From contig NZ_MAUD01000092.1 in assembly GCF_001700515.1 (NCBI RefSeq), positions 1 through 35,826 of the forward strand: a stretch of DNA of 35,826 bases, written 5' to 3'. Origin of the DNA: Streptomyces lushanensis (GTDB taxonomy: Bacteria > Actinomycetota > Actinomycetes > Streptomycetales > Streptomycetaceae). Below are positions 15,268 to 24,230 of the stretch, piece by piece; the stretch's first letter is position 1, and each line of letters starts with the position of its first letter. Under the pieces are notes generated by a model. The model was not told where the DNA came from. It saw nothing but the letters and a program-made list of their open reading frames with translations, and made no database searches. The translations under genes and the position numbers were made by a program.

Positions 15268-16686
15268 ATGACGCGATCCACGCAGGCAATGGCCTACTCC
15301 CGTCCGTCCGCCCTGGAGAGCGCCCCGGGCGGGCAGCTCCTCGGTCTGGAGACCTCCGGCGGGCTGACTCCCACCGGCGCCGAGGCGCATCCCCGGTTCT
15401 TCTCGGGCTTCCTGGCCTCGCCGAGGGCCGCCGCCCGGGGGCTGCTCGCGGTCGCGGATGTCGCCGGCGCCCGTTACCACCAGCGGATACCGGGCCGTTC
15501 GCTGGACCCGGTGGTGACGGGGAACGGCGACCGTCTGCGCTTCGAGTCGTTCTCCGGCTGCTGCGGGGTGTACGCGCGGCTCGACGTGGAGCCGGACGGG
15601 CTCGACGGCGCCCGGACGGGCCATGGCACGACCAATGTGGATGTCAACAGTCCGCTGCGCGAGGCCCTGTCCCGGATGACCGGCGACGATCCGCTCCATC
15701 TGCGGGTGGGTCCGGACGAGCTGGCGGTCACCACCGTCGACGGGCCGGTGGTGGAGAAGAAGGTTCCGCTGCCGGACAGGTGGCTGCGGGGCTTCGCGGA
15801 GGCACAGGTCGTCTCCGCCGGGTTCGATCTGCGGGCCGAACTGCCCGCCGGGGAGGCCGTCCGTTTTCTGCGGTCGCTGCCGAGCGGTTCGGGCACGGCC
15901 TCGCGCGGCGCGCGGTGGGTCGTACCGGCGGGGAGGTCGCTGCGGCCGACCACCAGGCCGGTGCCCGGAGCCGTCTGTCTGCCGGGTCCCGAGCGGCTGG
16001 CCGCCTTGGGGCGGGTGCTGCGGGACGCCACGGCGCTGCGGGTGTACGGACCGGTGACGGACGGGGCGCCGACGGCGAGTGCCTGGGAGGCGGTGCTGCC
16101 GGGCATGCGGCTCACACTGACGCTGTCGCCGGGCGCGGCGCGCGGCTTCTCGGGCGAGGGCGGAGTGCTGGAGGCGCTGGCCACCGGAGAGGCGGCGGAG
16201 GACGCCGAGTTGGTGTCCGTACTGCTGGCGTGGGAGCCGCGGATCGATCCGGCGGAGCTGGCCGGACAGTCGGGGCTGACGGTCGAGCGGGTGCGGGCGG
16301 CGCTGACCCGGCTCGGTACGGCGGGCCGGGTGGGGTACGACCTCGCGGACGCGTCGTACTTCCATCGCGAGCTGCCCTACGACGCGGACCGCGCCGAGCG
16401 GCACAATCCACGGCTGGTCGCGGCCAGGGCCCTGCTCTCCTCGGGTGCGGTGGCGCCGGCGCCGGACGGCGAGCATGGCTCCGTGGCCTCGGGCGAGCGG
16501 CGCTATCAGGTCCGGGAGGCGGCCGGTGTGCTGAGCTGCACCTGCCAGTGGTGGGCGGAGTACCGGGGCAGGCGCGGCCCGTGCAAGCACGCGCTGGCCG
16601 TCCGAATGGCGCGGCGCGAGGCCGTGGTGACGGGCGCGAGCGGTGCGACGGGCGGGGCCGTTGTGACGCGTGGCGGTGCGCGATGA
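15268..16686 (+). CDS. SWIM zinc-finger domain protein
   Basis: 472-residue protein with a C-terminal SWIM zinc finger, C424-x-C426-x12-C439-x-H441, in LSCTCQWWAEYRGRRGPCKH. SWIM domains bind DNA or proteins. The rest shows no domain I can name: an N-terminal half with GCCGVYARLDVEP, and a winged-helix-like stretch (about 320-360, LTVERVRAALTRLGTAGRVG). The frame is open to 15178, but the ATG at 15268 is preferred because it lies 7 nt after a PafBC-type -10 box. The stop overlaps the next gene by 4 nt (ATGA). The promoter implies induction by DNA damage. A DNA-repair or stress role is an inference from promoter and finger, not from catalytic residues. Confidence 0.82.
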   Translation: MTRSTQAMAYSRPSALESAPGGQLLGLETSGGLTPTGAEAHPRFFSGFLASPRAAARGLLAVADVAGARYHQRIPGRSLDPVVTGNGDRLRFESFSGCCGVYARLDVEPDGLDGARTGHGTTNVDVNSPLREALSRMTGDDPLHLRVGPDELAVTTVDGPVVEKKVPLPDRWLRGFAEAQVVSAGFDLRAELPAGEAVRFLRSLPSGSGTASRGARWVVPAGRSLRPTTRPVPGAVCLPGPERLAALGRVLRDATALRVYGPVTDGAPTASAWEAVLPGMRLTLTLSPGAARGFSGEGGVLEALATGEAAEDAELVSVLLAWEPRIDPAELAGQSGLTVERVRAALTRLGTAGRVGYDLADASYFHRELPYDADRAERHNPRLVAARALLSSGAVAPAPDGEHGSVASGERRYQVREAAGVLSCTCQWWAEYRGRRGPCKHALAVRMARREAVVTGASGATGGAVVTRGGAR

Positions 16687-19526
16687 GCGAGTTGCTCGAC
16701 GCCGTGCGGGCGGGCCGTGTCCAGGACATTCCCGGGCTGGTCAAGCCGCTGGGCGCGGCGGACAGGAAGACGGAGCTGGCATCGCTGAAGGCGCTCCGCA
16801 CGGAGATGCGCGGCTGGCCCTGGGGCCAGTGGCGCGAGCGCAGAAAGACGGGATACGCGCTGCTGGTGGCCGGGGCCGGCTGTCATACGGGGGCCGCGGC
16901 CACGGCGGCCTGGATCGGCGCCCGCGAGATCCGTGCAGGTCTCGGGCTGCCGCACGCCGAGCTCCTCGACCTGCTCGCGGAGCGGGATCCCGGCTGGCTC
17001 GGGGATGTCGCGCACCGGCTCGCGGGCCGGGCGTCGACCGCGCGGCTCGACTATCCGCTGATCGCGGACCTGGTGCGGCTCGCGGGATGTCCCGTGCCGA
17101 CCACGGACGCGTTCGTGCACGGCTGGGCGGACGCCGTCCCGTCGCACGGCAGGCTGCTGCCCGCGCTCCGGACGGACCCTCTGGTGCGGACCATGGTGCC
17201 CCGGCTCTTCGCGACGGCCGAACTCCCCTCCCCCCTCGGCTGGTACGGCGATGCCGAGGAACCGCACCACTGGCCGACGGCACTCACCGTCCTCGCCGAG
17301 GAGGGCGTGGTGGAGCGGAGTCTGCTCGTGGACTCCTGCGTCGCGCGTCTGCTGCGCGGCGGCGCACCGGGCGATCTGGGCTTCTTCCTCAATCTGCTGC
17401 GCCGGCTCGCGCTGACCGCCGCCGAGGAGCGGGAGCATCTGGCCGACTGGATCGGTATGGCGGCGGACGGGACCTCGGCGGTGGCGGGCTACGCGCAGGG
17501 CGTGCTCGGCAGAATGGCGCTCGCGGGTGATCTGCCGGTGCGCAGCCTCGCCGACATGTCACGATCGGTGCTGTTCCGGCCGGAGAAGAAGCTCGTCAGG
17601 GCGCAACTGGTGCTGCTGGGCAAGGTGCTGCGCACGGACGGCGGCTCCGCCGATGAGCTGCTGGCCGTCGTCGCCGAGGCGTTCGGGCACGAGGACACGG
17701 CCGTCCAGGAGCGGGCGCTGAAGCTGGTGGCGCGTCATCTCTCCGCCGCCGGTGCCGGGTCGCGGGCCGAACTGGCCCTGGCGGCGGCGGCGTTGAGCCC
17801 GGTCCATCGGGAGCGGGCCACCGAGGTGTTCGGCGAACCGCCGGCGGAGCCGGATCCGGTCCCGTACGAGGAGATCCTGCCGCCCGTGCCGGTGCCGGCC
17901 CGTCTCGCTCCCGCCCCGGCGGACCGCGCCGAGCTGGTCGAGGAGGTGGTGGCGCTGATCGTCTCGCGCGAGGAGGTGGCCACGTTCGAACGGACGCTGG
18001 ACGGTCTGGTACGTCATGCCTACCGGGACCGGGAGGCGCTCGCCGACGCGCTCAAGGACGCGCTGGCCGCCCGCTGGTGGCTCGGCACCGCATCGGACCA
18101 GGACCGCGACCAGCGGTTCTCCAGGATCCCCCGTGGAGTGGAGGTGGTGGCCGCCTCCATCTGCGAACGGGTCTCCGTCACGGCACTGTGGAACACCAGG
18201 TCCCGCGCGGCGGTACGGCAGTCCTGCGCCCACACCGTGCTGAACGGAGTCACCGAGGCACGGCTGTGGGAGGCCGCCCATCTGCTGCGCACCCGGCCAC
18301 TGCCCTTCCTGCTGGCCACGCCGACCTGGGAGACGGGTGCGCTGGATCCCGATGTCCTGGTCGAGCGGCTCGGCGAGTACCAGCGGCTCTGTGCCACCCC
18401 GGCCCCGGTGGACTTCGCCCAGGCCCTGCTCCGGGTCCGGCGCGGCTCCCACCCGGAGGCGGCGCGCGCGGCGGCGGCGCTCGGCACTCCTGAGGGCGAC
18501 CGGCTGGCCGCCTGGCTCAGCGGGGAGGGAACGGCACTGCCCGCGCTCGACCCGGCCGGGGAGCCCCGGCGGCCGGAGGCGGACGGGCCCGCCGGAGAGG
18601 GCCGCCGCCTGCTGGAGGCGGCGGCAGGCCGGATAGGCGCGGTCAGGGAACGGCTGGCGATCCACCGGGAGTTCCCGCCGGCCTTCCGCTGGCTGGGCAG
18701 TCCCGTGCGGCCCACCGGAAGGGGTTGCCATCACTGGGGCTCCGGCGTCCACTGGCCCGCCGTACTGCCCGAGGACCGGGAAACACTCGCCGGGTGGCTG
18801 CTGCACGAGGTGGCGGCCTGCGCGCGGGACGACCGGCGCGGCGGCTCCTGGTGGCTGCCGGTGCTCGCCGAGAGCGGTGGTCCCGCCGGTGCCGTACTGC
18901 ATCAGGCCGTGGCGTACGGACTCGGTGCCCGGCATCCGGACGACCGGCTGTCCGCCGTCGACGCGCTGCTGGTGCTGACCGCCCGCGGTGACCTGGACGG
19001 ACCGCTGCTCGGTCGCGAACTGGCCACACTGGTGACCTCCGAGGCCGTCAAGGCCAACCGGCCGGCCGACGCCCTTCGCACGGCCGCGGCGACCGGTGCG
19101 TACGCCACGGTCTGGTCGGTGCTCGGCGCCGCACTGCCCGGCCTGCTCGCGGCGGAGGCCGCACGGCCACGGCCCGCCGCAAGGGCGCGGACCGTGGCCG
19201 CCCGGACCGTGACCACCCAGCCCGTGGCGGCCGGGACGGTGCCCGCCGGGACCGGCACGGCGAAGGCCCCTGCGGCCGTACGTCCCGGCCTCGGGGATCT
19301 GCTGGCCGTGGCCGCGGAGTGTGTGGAGCACTGCGGCGCGCGGGACGCGATACCGGGGCTGGCCGAATCGGCCGGCCGTGGCGGCTCCTCGCGCCTCGCC
19401 TCCCAGGCGGCCCGGCTGCTGGCCGCATTGCGTCAGGGAAACGATCACTCCCAGCCAGAATTGGCCGAAGATCGCCCAAATGGGAACAGAACCATCCTTA
19501 ACCCATCAGTCACAAACCGTTCGTGA
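16683..19526 (+). CDS. DUF6493-type protein coupled to the SWIM gene
   Basis: 947-residue protein without recognisable catalytic motifs, signal peptide or membrane segments. I assign it to DUF6493 from remembered similarity of its N-terminal half (SELLDAVRAGRVQDIPGLVK and ALLVAGAGCHTGAA). Composition and periodicity suggest an all-helical repeat scaffold; VLFRPEKKLVRAQLVLLGKV (about 296-315) and ERALKLVARHLSA are typical helices. The ATG at 16683 overlaps the SWIM stop, so it is translated with the SWIM protein and shares its damage-type promoter. The open frame extends to 15780, but that part is antisense-free shadow of the SWIM gene. The last 25 or so residues are low in Ala/Gly and coded by relatively AT-rich DNA, probably because that DNA also holds upstream signals of the next gene. 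Confidence 0.7.
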   Translation: MSELLDAVRAGRVQDIPGLVKPLGAADRKTELASLKALRTEMRGWPWGQWRERRKTGYALLVAGAGCHTGAAATAAWIGAREIRAGLGLPHAELLDLLAERDPGWLGDVAHRLAGRASTARLDYPLIADLVRLAGCPVPTTDAFVHGWADAVPSHGRLLPALRTDPLVRTMVPRLFATAELPSPLGWYGDAEEPHHWPTALTVLAEEGVVERSLLVDSCVARLLRGGAPGDLGFFLNLLRRLALTAAEEREHLADWIGMAADGTSAVAGYAQGVLGRMALAGDLPVRSLADMSRSVLFRPEKKLVRAQLVLLGKVLRTDGGSADELLAVVAEAFGHEDTAVQERALKLVARHLSAAGAGSRAELALAAAALSPVHRERATEVFGEPPAEPDPVPYEEILPPVPVPARLAPAPADRAELVEEVVALIVSREEVATFERTLDGLVRHAYRDREALADALKDALAARWWLGTASDQDRDQRFSRIPRGVEVVAASICERVSVTALWNTRSRAAVRQSCAHTVLNGVTEARLWEAAHLLRTRPLPFLLATPTWETGALDPDVLVERLGEYQRLCATPAPVDFAQALLRVRRGSHPEAARAAAALGTPEGDRLAAWLSGEGTALPALDPAGEPRRPEADGPAGEGRRLLEAAAGRIGAVRERLAIHREFPPAFRWLGSPVRPTGRGCHHWGSGVHWPAVLPEDRETLAGWLLHEVAACARDDRRGGSWWLPVLAESGGPAGAVLHQAVAYGLGARHPDDRLSAVDALLVLTARGDLDGPLLGRELATLVTSEAVKANRPADALRTAAATGAYATVWSVLGAALPGLLAAEAARPRPAARARTVAARTVTTQPVAAGTVPAGTGTAKAPAAVRPGLGDLLAVAAECVEHCGARDAIPGLAESAGRGGSSRLASQAARLLAALRQGNDHSQPELAEDRPNGNRTILNPSVTNRS

Positions 19527-19557
19527 TCACGCAACACCATTCCGTCAAAGTGAGGTC

Positions 19558-21039
19558 ATGACCAATGTGACGTCTGCGAAGAGTGTCCGCCGCCCCCATC
19601 ACTGGCGGCGGGACCTGGTCGAGCTGGCCGCGCTGTTCACCGCGGTGGCGGTCGCCGACTCCGTGGCGAACATGATCGCGCATGGACCCGACGGTACGTT
19701 TCTCCTGTTCGCCTCCGCCCTGACCCTGATCGCCACCGCCGCCTTCCACACATGGTGGGCGCGCAGGCACAGTCATGCCCCGCCGACCGCCCTCGTCCCC
19801 GGCACGGGCGGGACGGCCCGGACCGGCGCCGCGACCGCGACCGGCCGGACGGGCACCGGCGCCCTGTCCGTACCGCCCCTTCCCGATCCCCGGCAGGGAG
19901 CCCTCCCGGCCGGGACGGCGGAGACGGTGCTCTGGCGGATGCGGACCACCGTGCGGGACGAGCCGGGCAGTCTGGCCGCGCTGTGCACGGCGTTCGCCAC
20001 GCTCCAGGTGGACATCCTCACGCTCCAGACGCATCCGCTGGCCGAGGGCACGGTGGACGAGTTCCTGCTGCGGGCCCCGGCCGCGCTCCAGGCGAAGGAC
20101 CTCATCGGCGAGGTCTCGGCCGCGGGCGGCAGCAGCACCTGGATCGAGCGCGCCGACACGCACGACCTGGTGGACACGCCGACCCGGGTGCTGGGCCTGG
20201 CCACCCGTACGGCCCTGGACGGCGCCGAGCTGCCTCTCGCCCTGCGCCAGTTGCTCGGCCGCTGCACGATCCACTCGCGGCCCGCCCTCCAGCTCACCGG
20301 AAGCACCACCGGTGAGAGCGCGCCGGTCGAAGGCGTGCTGGACGGGACGGAGATGCGGCTGAACGACCCGAACGGCGGAAGCATCACCGTCGAGCGCCCG
20401 TACCTCGCCTTCACACCCACCGAATTCGCGCGGGCCCGCGCCCTGGTCGAACTGGACGCCCGGCTCGGCCCCCGCATCCCCCGCGGCCAGGATGTGCTGA
20501 CGCTCCCGGAGGGTGAGGAGATCATCGTGCGGCGTGCCGATCACGCGGACCTCGACGCGGCGCTCGCCATGCACGGCCGCTGCTCCGAGCGCACGCTGAG
20601 CCGCCGCTACCACGGCCCGGTGGGCGACGCGGACCGCTATCTCCACCATCTGCTCAGCCCGCGCTTCGGCCGTACGCTCGCGGTCGAGTCGGCCTCCGGG
20701 CGGCTGATCGCCCTCGGGCATCTGCTCTGGGACGGCGACGAGACGGAGGTCGCGCTGATCGTCGAGGACGCCTGGCAGCGGCGCGGCATCGGCTCCGAGC
20801 TGCTGGGCCGGCTGGTCGCGCTCGCCGTGGAGGCACACTGCACCCAGGTGTACGCCGTCACCCAGGCGTCCAACACCGCCATGGTCGCGACCATGCGTGA
20901 ACTCGGTCTGCCGCTGGACTACCAGATCGAGGAGGGCACACTCGTCATCACGGCCCGGCTGGACCCGAGGTCCGTGTCGGTGCTGCCGCCGTACGGGGAC
21001 CCGGGTCTGTTCGACCATCACGGCCAGGCCGACCGCTGA
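19558..21039 (+). CDS. Membrane-anchored ACT-domain GNAT acetyltransferase
   Basis: 493-residue protein with three parts. Two N-terminal hydrophobic segments (about 22-42, LVELAALFTAVAVADSVANM, and 47-65, TFLLFASALTLIATAAFHT) form a helical hairpin in the membrane. An ACT-like domain follows (about 128-195, RTTVRDEPGSLAALCTAFAT). The C-terminal GNAT domain (about 325-480) has the acetyl-CoA loop in DAWQRRGIGSELLGRLVALA. ACT domains usually sense amino acids, so ligand-gated acetylation of an unknown protein or metabolite is plausible. The ATG follows GTGAGGT and lies 31 nt after the DUF6493 gene, so it may be the third gene of that unit or have its own promoter. Confidence 0.8.
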   Translation: MTNVTSAKSVRRPHHWRRDLVELAALFTAVAVADSVANMIAHGPDGTFLLFASALTLIATAAFHTWWARRHSHAPPTALVPGTGGTARTGAATATGRTGTGALSVPPLPDPRQGALPAGTAETVLWRMRTTVRDEPGSLAALCTAFATLQVDILTLQTHPLAEGTVDEFLLRAPAALQAKDLIGEVSAAGGSSTWIERADTHDLVDTPTRVLGLATRTALDGAELPLALRQLLGRCTIHSRPALQLTGSTTGESAPVEGVLDGTEMRLNDPNGGSITVERPYLAFTPTEFARARALVELDARLGPRIPRGQDVLTLPEGEEIIVRRADHADLDAALAMHGRCSERTLSRRYHGPVGDADRYLHHLLSPRFGRTLAVESASGRLIALGHLLWDGDETEVALIVEDAWQRRGIGSELLGRLVALAVEAHCTQVYAVTQASNTAMVATMRELGLPLDYQIEEGTLVITARLDPRSVSVLPPYGDPGLFDHHGQADR

Positions 21040-21432
21040 GCGCCCGCGCAACCGCCGCGCACCCGAGCACCTGAACACGCCATATCCGAGCACTTCTCCC
21101 GTACGGACCGGACACCTCGCGTACAGCCCCGCGCAGCCCACCGGGTCCGTACGGTCCCCACGGGCGCGGCGGTGGAACATCCCGATCCGGCCAAACTCGG
21201 CGGCGGTCCGGAGTCCGCCCCGGGCCCCGGCCTGCCCGTCTGCGGACGGAACGAATCCGGCTCTTGGCCCGAAGCCGCCTCCTTCGCCTCCCGGGCGCCT
21301 CCCGGCCGCTGCTCAAGTGGCCTTCCGGCAGGGCGATCGCGGGCCGCTCAAGCCTCTGTCGTCGGCCAATCCGCCCATGCCACGGAATTCATGATGTGAC
21401 GAGGGCGCTCCGTCTTGGAGAAGATGGCCCGC
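21040..21432. other. Non-coding gap with one long inverted repeat
   Basis: This 393-nt gap between the GNAT and DUF885 genes shows no convincing gene on either strand. It contains an 11-nt perfect inverted repeat, CCGTACGGACC (21099-21109) and GGTCCGTACGG (21144-21154), with a 34-nt spacer; each arm holds the 8-nt palindrome CCGTACGG. A small CCGTC-tgcg-GACGG hairpin sits near 21238. I see no clear promoter for the DUF885 gene. Confidence 0.5.
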
Positions 21433-23115
21433 ATGTCAGACACAGCCGGCAGCGCGCTGCCCCGCCAGGTCGCCGACGCCTACGTCGACGCACTCATCGA
21501 ACTCGATCCCATCACCGGCACCTTTCTGGGCGTCGCGGAAAGTTCCCGTCGCCTTCCCGATTTCTCCCCGGCCGGTCAGCAGGCTCTCGCCGATCTCGCC
21601 CGGGAGACGCTCGCACGGCTCGACCGGGCCGAGACGCTGCCGGGCGCGGACGCCGATGCCGAGCGGTGCTGCGGCCGGCTGCTGCGTGAGCGGCTGACGG
21701 CGGAGCTCGCCGTCCACGACGCCGACGAAGGGCTGCGCAAGGTCAGCAACATCCACTCGCCGGCGCATCACATCCGCGATGTGTTCACCGTGACACCGGC
21801 CGAGACGGACGAGGACTGGTCGGCGATCGCCGAGCGGCTGCGGGCCGTGCCCGCGGCGCTGGGCGGGTTCCGCGCCTCGCTCGCTCTGGGACTCGAACGC
21901 AAGCTGTACGCCGGGCCGCGCCCCACCGCGACCTTCGTCGGCCAGCTCACGGAGTGGGCCGGTGAGGAGCGCGGCTGGTTCGAGGAGTTCGCCTCGGCGG
22001 GCCCCGAGTCGCTCCGTACCGAACTGGACGACGCCGCGCGCGGGGCCACCGCCGCCGTCACGGAGCTGCGCGACTGGATCCGCGATGTGTACGCGCCCGC
22101 CGTCGAGGACGCGCCGGACACCGTGGGCCGGGAGCGCTACGCCCGCTGGTCGCGCTACTTCAACGGCACCGATCTGGATCTGGACGAGGCGTACACGTAC
22201 GGCTGGTCCGAGTACCACCGGCTGCTGGCGGAGATGAGGACCGAGGCCGAGAAGATCCTTCCCGGCGCGGGTCCCTGGGAGGCACTCGCGCATCTTGAGG
22301 AGCACGGCAAGCACATCGAGGGCGTCGACGAGGTCAGGGAGTGGCTCCAGAACCTCATGGACGAGGCCATCGAGGCGCTGGACGGCACGCACTTCGAACT
22401 CGCCGAGCAGGTACGGAAGGTGGAGTCCCGGATCGCGCCTCCCGGCGGGCCGGCCGCGCCGTACTACAGCAGCCCGTCGGAGGACTTCTCCCGGCCCGGC
22501 CGCACCTGGCTCCCGACCATGGGCGCCACCCGCTTCCCCGTGTACGACCTGGTGTCCACCTGGTACCACGAAGGCGTCCCCGGCCATCATCTCCAGCTCG
22601 CCCAGTGGACGCTGGTCGCCGACCAGCTCTCCCGCTACCAGGCGACCGTCGGCATGGTCAGCGCCAACGCGGAGGGCTGGGCGCTCTACGCGGAGCGGCT
22701 CATGGACGAGCTGGGCTTCCTGCCGGACGCGGAGCGCAGGATCGGTTATCTGGACGCGCAGATGATGCGGGCCTGCCGGGTGATCGTGGACATCGGCATG
22801 CATCTGGAGATGGAGATCCCGGCGGATTCGCCGTTCCACCCGGGCGAGCGGTGGACACCGGAGCTGGCACAGGAGTTCTTCGGGAACCACAGCGGCCGTC
22901 CCGCGGACTTCGTGGAGAGCGAGCTGACCCGCTATCTCTCGATGCCGGGCCAGGCGATCGGCTACAAGCTGGGCGAGCGCGCCTGGCTGCTCGGGCGGGA
23001 GAACGCCCGTAAGGCACACGGCGAGGCGTTCGACGCGAAGGCCTGGCACATGGCGGCGCTGTCGCAGGGCTCGCTGGGTCTGGACGATCTGGTGGAAGAG
23101 CTCTCCAAGCTCTGA
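21433..23115 (+). CDS. DUF885 family metallopeptidase-like protein
   Basis: 560-residue protein of the DUF885 family, predicted zinc-dependent and mainly alpha-helical. The motif WYHEGVPGHHLQLAQ (377-391) supplies HExxPGHH, with His379, Glu380 and probably His385/His386 as metal or catalytic residues. SANAEGWALYAERLMDELG (about 412-430) likely supplies the second glutamate. The C-terminal ELTRYLSMPGQAIGYKLGER is also typical. There is no signal peptide, so it is cytosolic. In-frame TTG 21415 and ATG 21424 are alternatives; ATG 21433 has GGAG upstream at usable spacing and begins the conserved region. The substrate is unknown, though distant relatives act on peptides. Confidence 0.85.
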   Translation: MSDTAGSALPRQVADAYVDALIELDPITGTFLGVAESSRRLPDFSPAGQQALADLARETLARLDRAETLPGADADAERCCGRLLRERLTAELAVHDADEGLRKVSNIHSPAHHIRDVFTVTPAETDEDWSAIAERLRAVPAALGGFRASLALGLERKLYAGPRPTATFVGQLTEWAGEERGWFEEFASAGPESLRTELDDAARGATAAVTELRDWIRDVYAPAVEDAPDTVGRERYARWSRYFNGTDLDLDEAYTYGWSEYHRLLAEMRTEAEKILPGAGPWEALAHLEEHGKHIEGVDEVREWLQNLMDEAIEALDGTHFELAEQVRKVESRIAPPGGPAAPYYSSPSEDFSRPGRTWLPTMGATRFPVYDLVSTWYHEGVPGHHLQLAQWTLVADQLSRYQATVGMVSANAEGWALYAERLMDELGFLPDAERRIGYLDAQMMRACRVIVDIGMHLEMEIPADSPFHPGERWTPELAQEFFGNHSGRPADFVESELTRYLSMPGQAIGYKLGERAWLLGRENARKAHGEAFDAKAWHMAALSQGSLGLDDLVEELSKL

Positions 23116-23141
23116 GCGACGGTGGCGGTAGGTGTACGGCG

Positions 23142-23178
23142 GCTGCCGGTCCCGGCCGAAGGGCCCGGGCCCGGCAGC
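23142..23178. terminator. Bidirectional hairpin between DUF885 and SDR genes
   Basis: GCTGCCGG (23142-23149) pairs perfectly with CCGGCAGC (23171-23178). The inner CCCGGCC and GGGCCCGGG partly extend the stem. It lies 27 nt past the DUF885 stop in the convergent gap and can serve both transcripts. Confidence 0.6.
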
Positions 23179-23245
23179 GTCCGCCGGCCGCGCGGCGCCC
23201 CCGCGAGCCACGGTCCCGCCCGGACTCAGGCGCCGGCCGTCCGGT

Positions 23246-24109
23246 TCAGCGGCGGAAACCGCCCTCCGAGTCGATGACCTGACCGGTGATCCACTCGGCC
23301 TCGTCGGTGGCGAGCCAGGCGATCAGCCGGGCCGGCTCGTCGGGCATGCCCCAGCGTCCGGCCGGGAACAGCGCGGCGACCCTCTCGTAGGCGGCGCCCG
23401 TCAGATAACCGGTGTCGACGGGACCGGGGTTGACGGTGTTGACCGTCACCGCGAGATCCGCGAGCGTGGTGGCCAGGGACCGCGTGGCCGAGGCGAGGGC
23501 CCCCTTGGCCAGCCCGTACGCGATCTCCTCCGGCATTCCGCCGCCGTGGTCCTGACCGGAGGTCATCATGACGACCCGGCCGCCGGGCGTACGGGCGGCA
23601 AGCGCGGCCCGCAGCCGTGCGTACGCCTGGACGAGCAGCACGACCGACCGGGTGTCGACCGCCCAGTGCGCGTCGAGCATCGCCGCGTCGACGGCGTCGA
23701 GCGTGCCGTCGCAACCGCTGAGCGCGTGGTTGGCGACGAGGATGTCGAGCCGGCCGCCGAGCGCCTCGGCGGCGGCGCCGATCAGTTCTGCGGGTGCCTC
23801 GGGCGCGGACAGATCGGCGGGACCGTGCACCACCCGCGCCGCCGGATCCGCCCGTGCCTGCCGTACCCGCGCGGCGACTCCTTCCGCTCCCTCGGGATCG
23901 GCGCCCCAGGGCTGATCCGCGTCGTGCGGCACATGGTGATGGAGATAGACGCTCGCGCCGTACGCGACCAGCCGCCGCGCGATCGCGCAGCCGATGCCGT
24001 CACGGCGGCTGGCCCCGGTCACCAGCGCGGTCCGGCCGCGCAGCGGCAACGGGTCACGGCGCAGGGCCAGGGGGTCGGGGAAGTCAACGGTGGAATCAGG
24101 TCCGGTCAT
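23246..24109 (-). CDS. Short-chain dehydrogenase/reductase
   Basis: 287-residue Rossmann-fold oxidoreductase. The cofactor motif is TGASRRDGIG (about 29-38), followed by VANHALSG (the NNAG-equivalent site), the catalytic Ser in MMTSGQDHGG, and the pair YGLAK supplying Tyr and Lys. The late segment TVNPGPVDTGYL and the C-terminal ITGQVIDSEGGFRR are also typical of classical SDRs. A five-residue-longer glycine loop (SRRDGIG) is seen in several actinomycete SDRs. The frame stays open to 24175, but homology begins after MTGPDSTVDF, so the ATG at 24109 is used; its ribosome binding site is poor. Substrate unknown. It lies downstream of the pca operon on the same strand, 121 nt beyond the CoA-binding gene. 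Confidence 0.83.
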   Translation of the reverse strand: MTGPDSTVDFPDPLALRRDPLPLRGRTALVTGASRRDGIGCAIARRLVAYGASVYLHHHVPHDADQPWGADPEGAEGVAARVRQARADPAARVVHGPADLSAPEAPAELIGAAAEALGGRLDILVANHALSGCDGTLDAVDAAMLDAHWAVDTRSVVLLVQAYARLRAALAARTPGGRVVMMTSGQDHGGGMPEEIAYGLAKGALASATRSLATTLADLAVTVNTVNPGPVDTGYLTGAAYERVAALFPAGRWGMPDEPARLIAWLATDEAEWITGQVIDSEGGFRR

Positions 24110-24230
24110 GGGCGCCCATGATCGCCTGCACCGGACGCGGCGGACAACCGTGATTGCCCGTGGCCCGCCGCCCACCCCCTCGCCCGTCGCCGACCCGCGC
24201 CGCCGGGCCGGCGTCCGATGTCCGCAGGGG

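Noticed and set aside
15780..16682. Upstream extension of the DUF6493 frame
   Set aside because: It lies within the SWIM gene in another frame; the ATG at 16683 with an ATGA overlap is the natural start.
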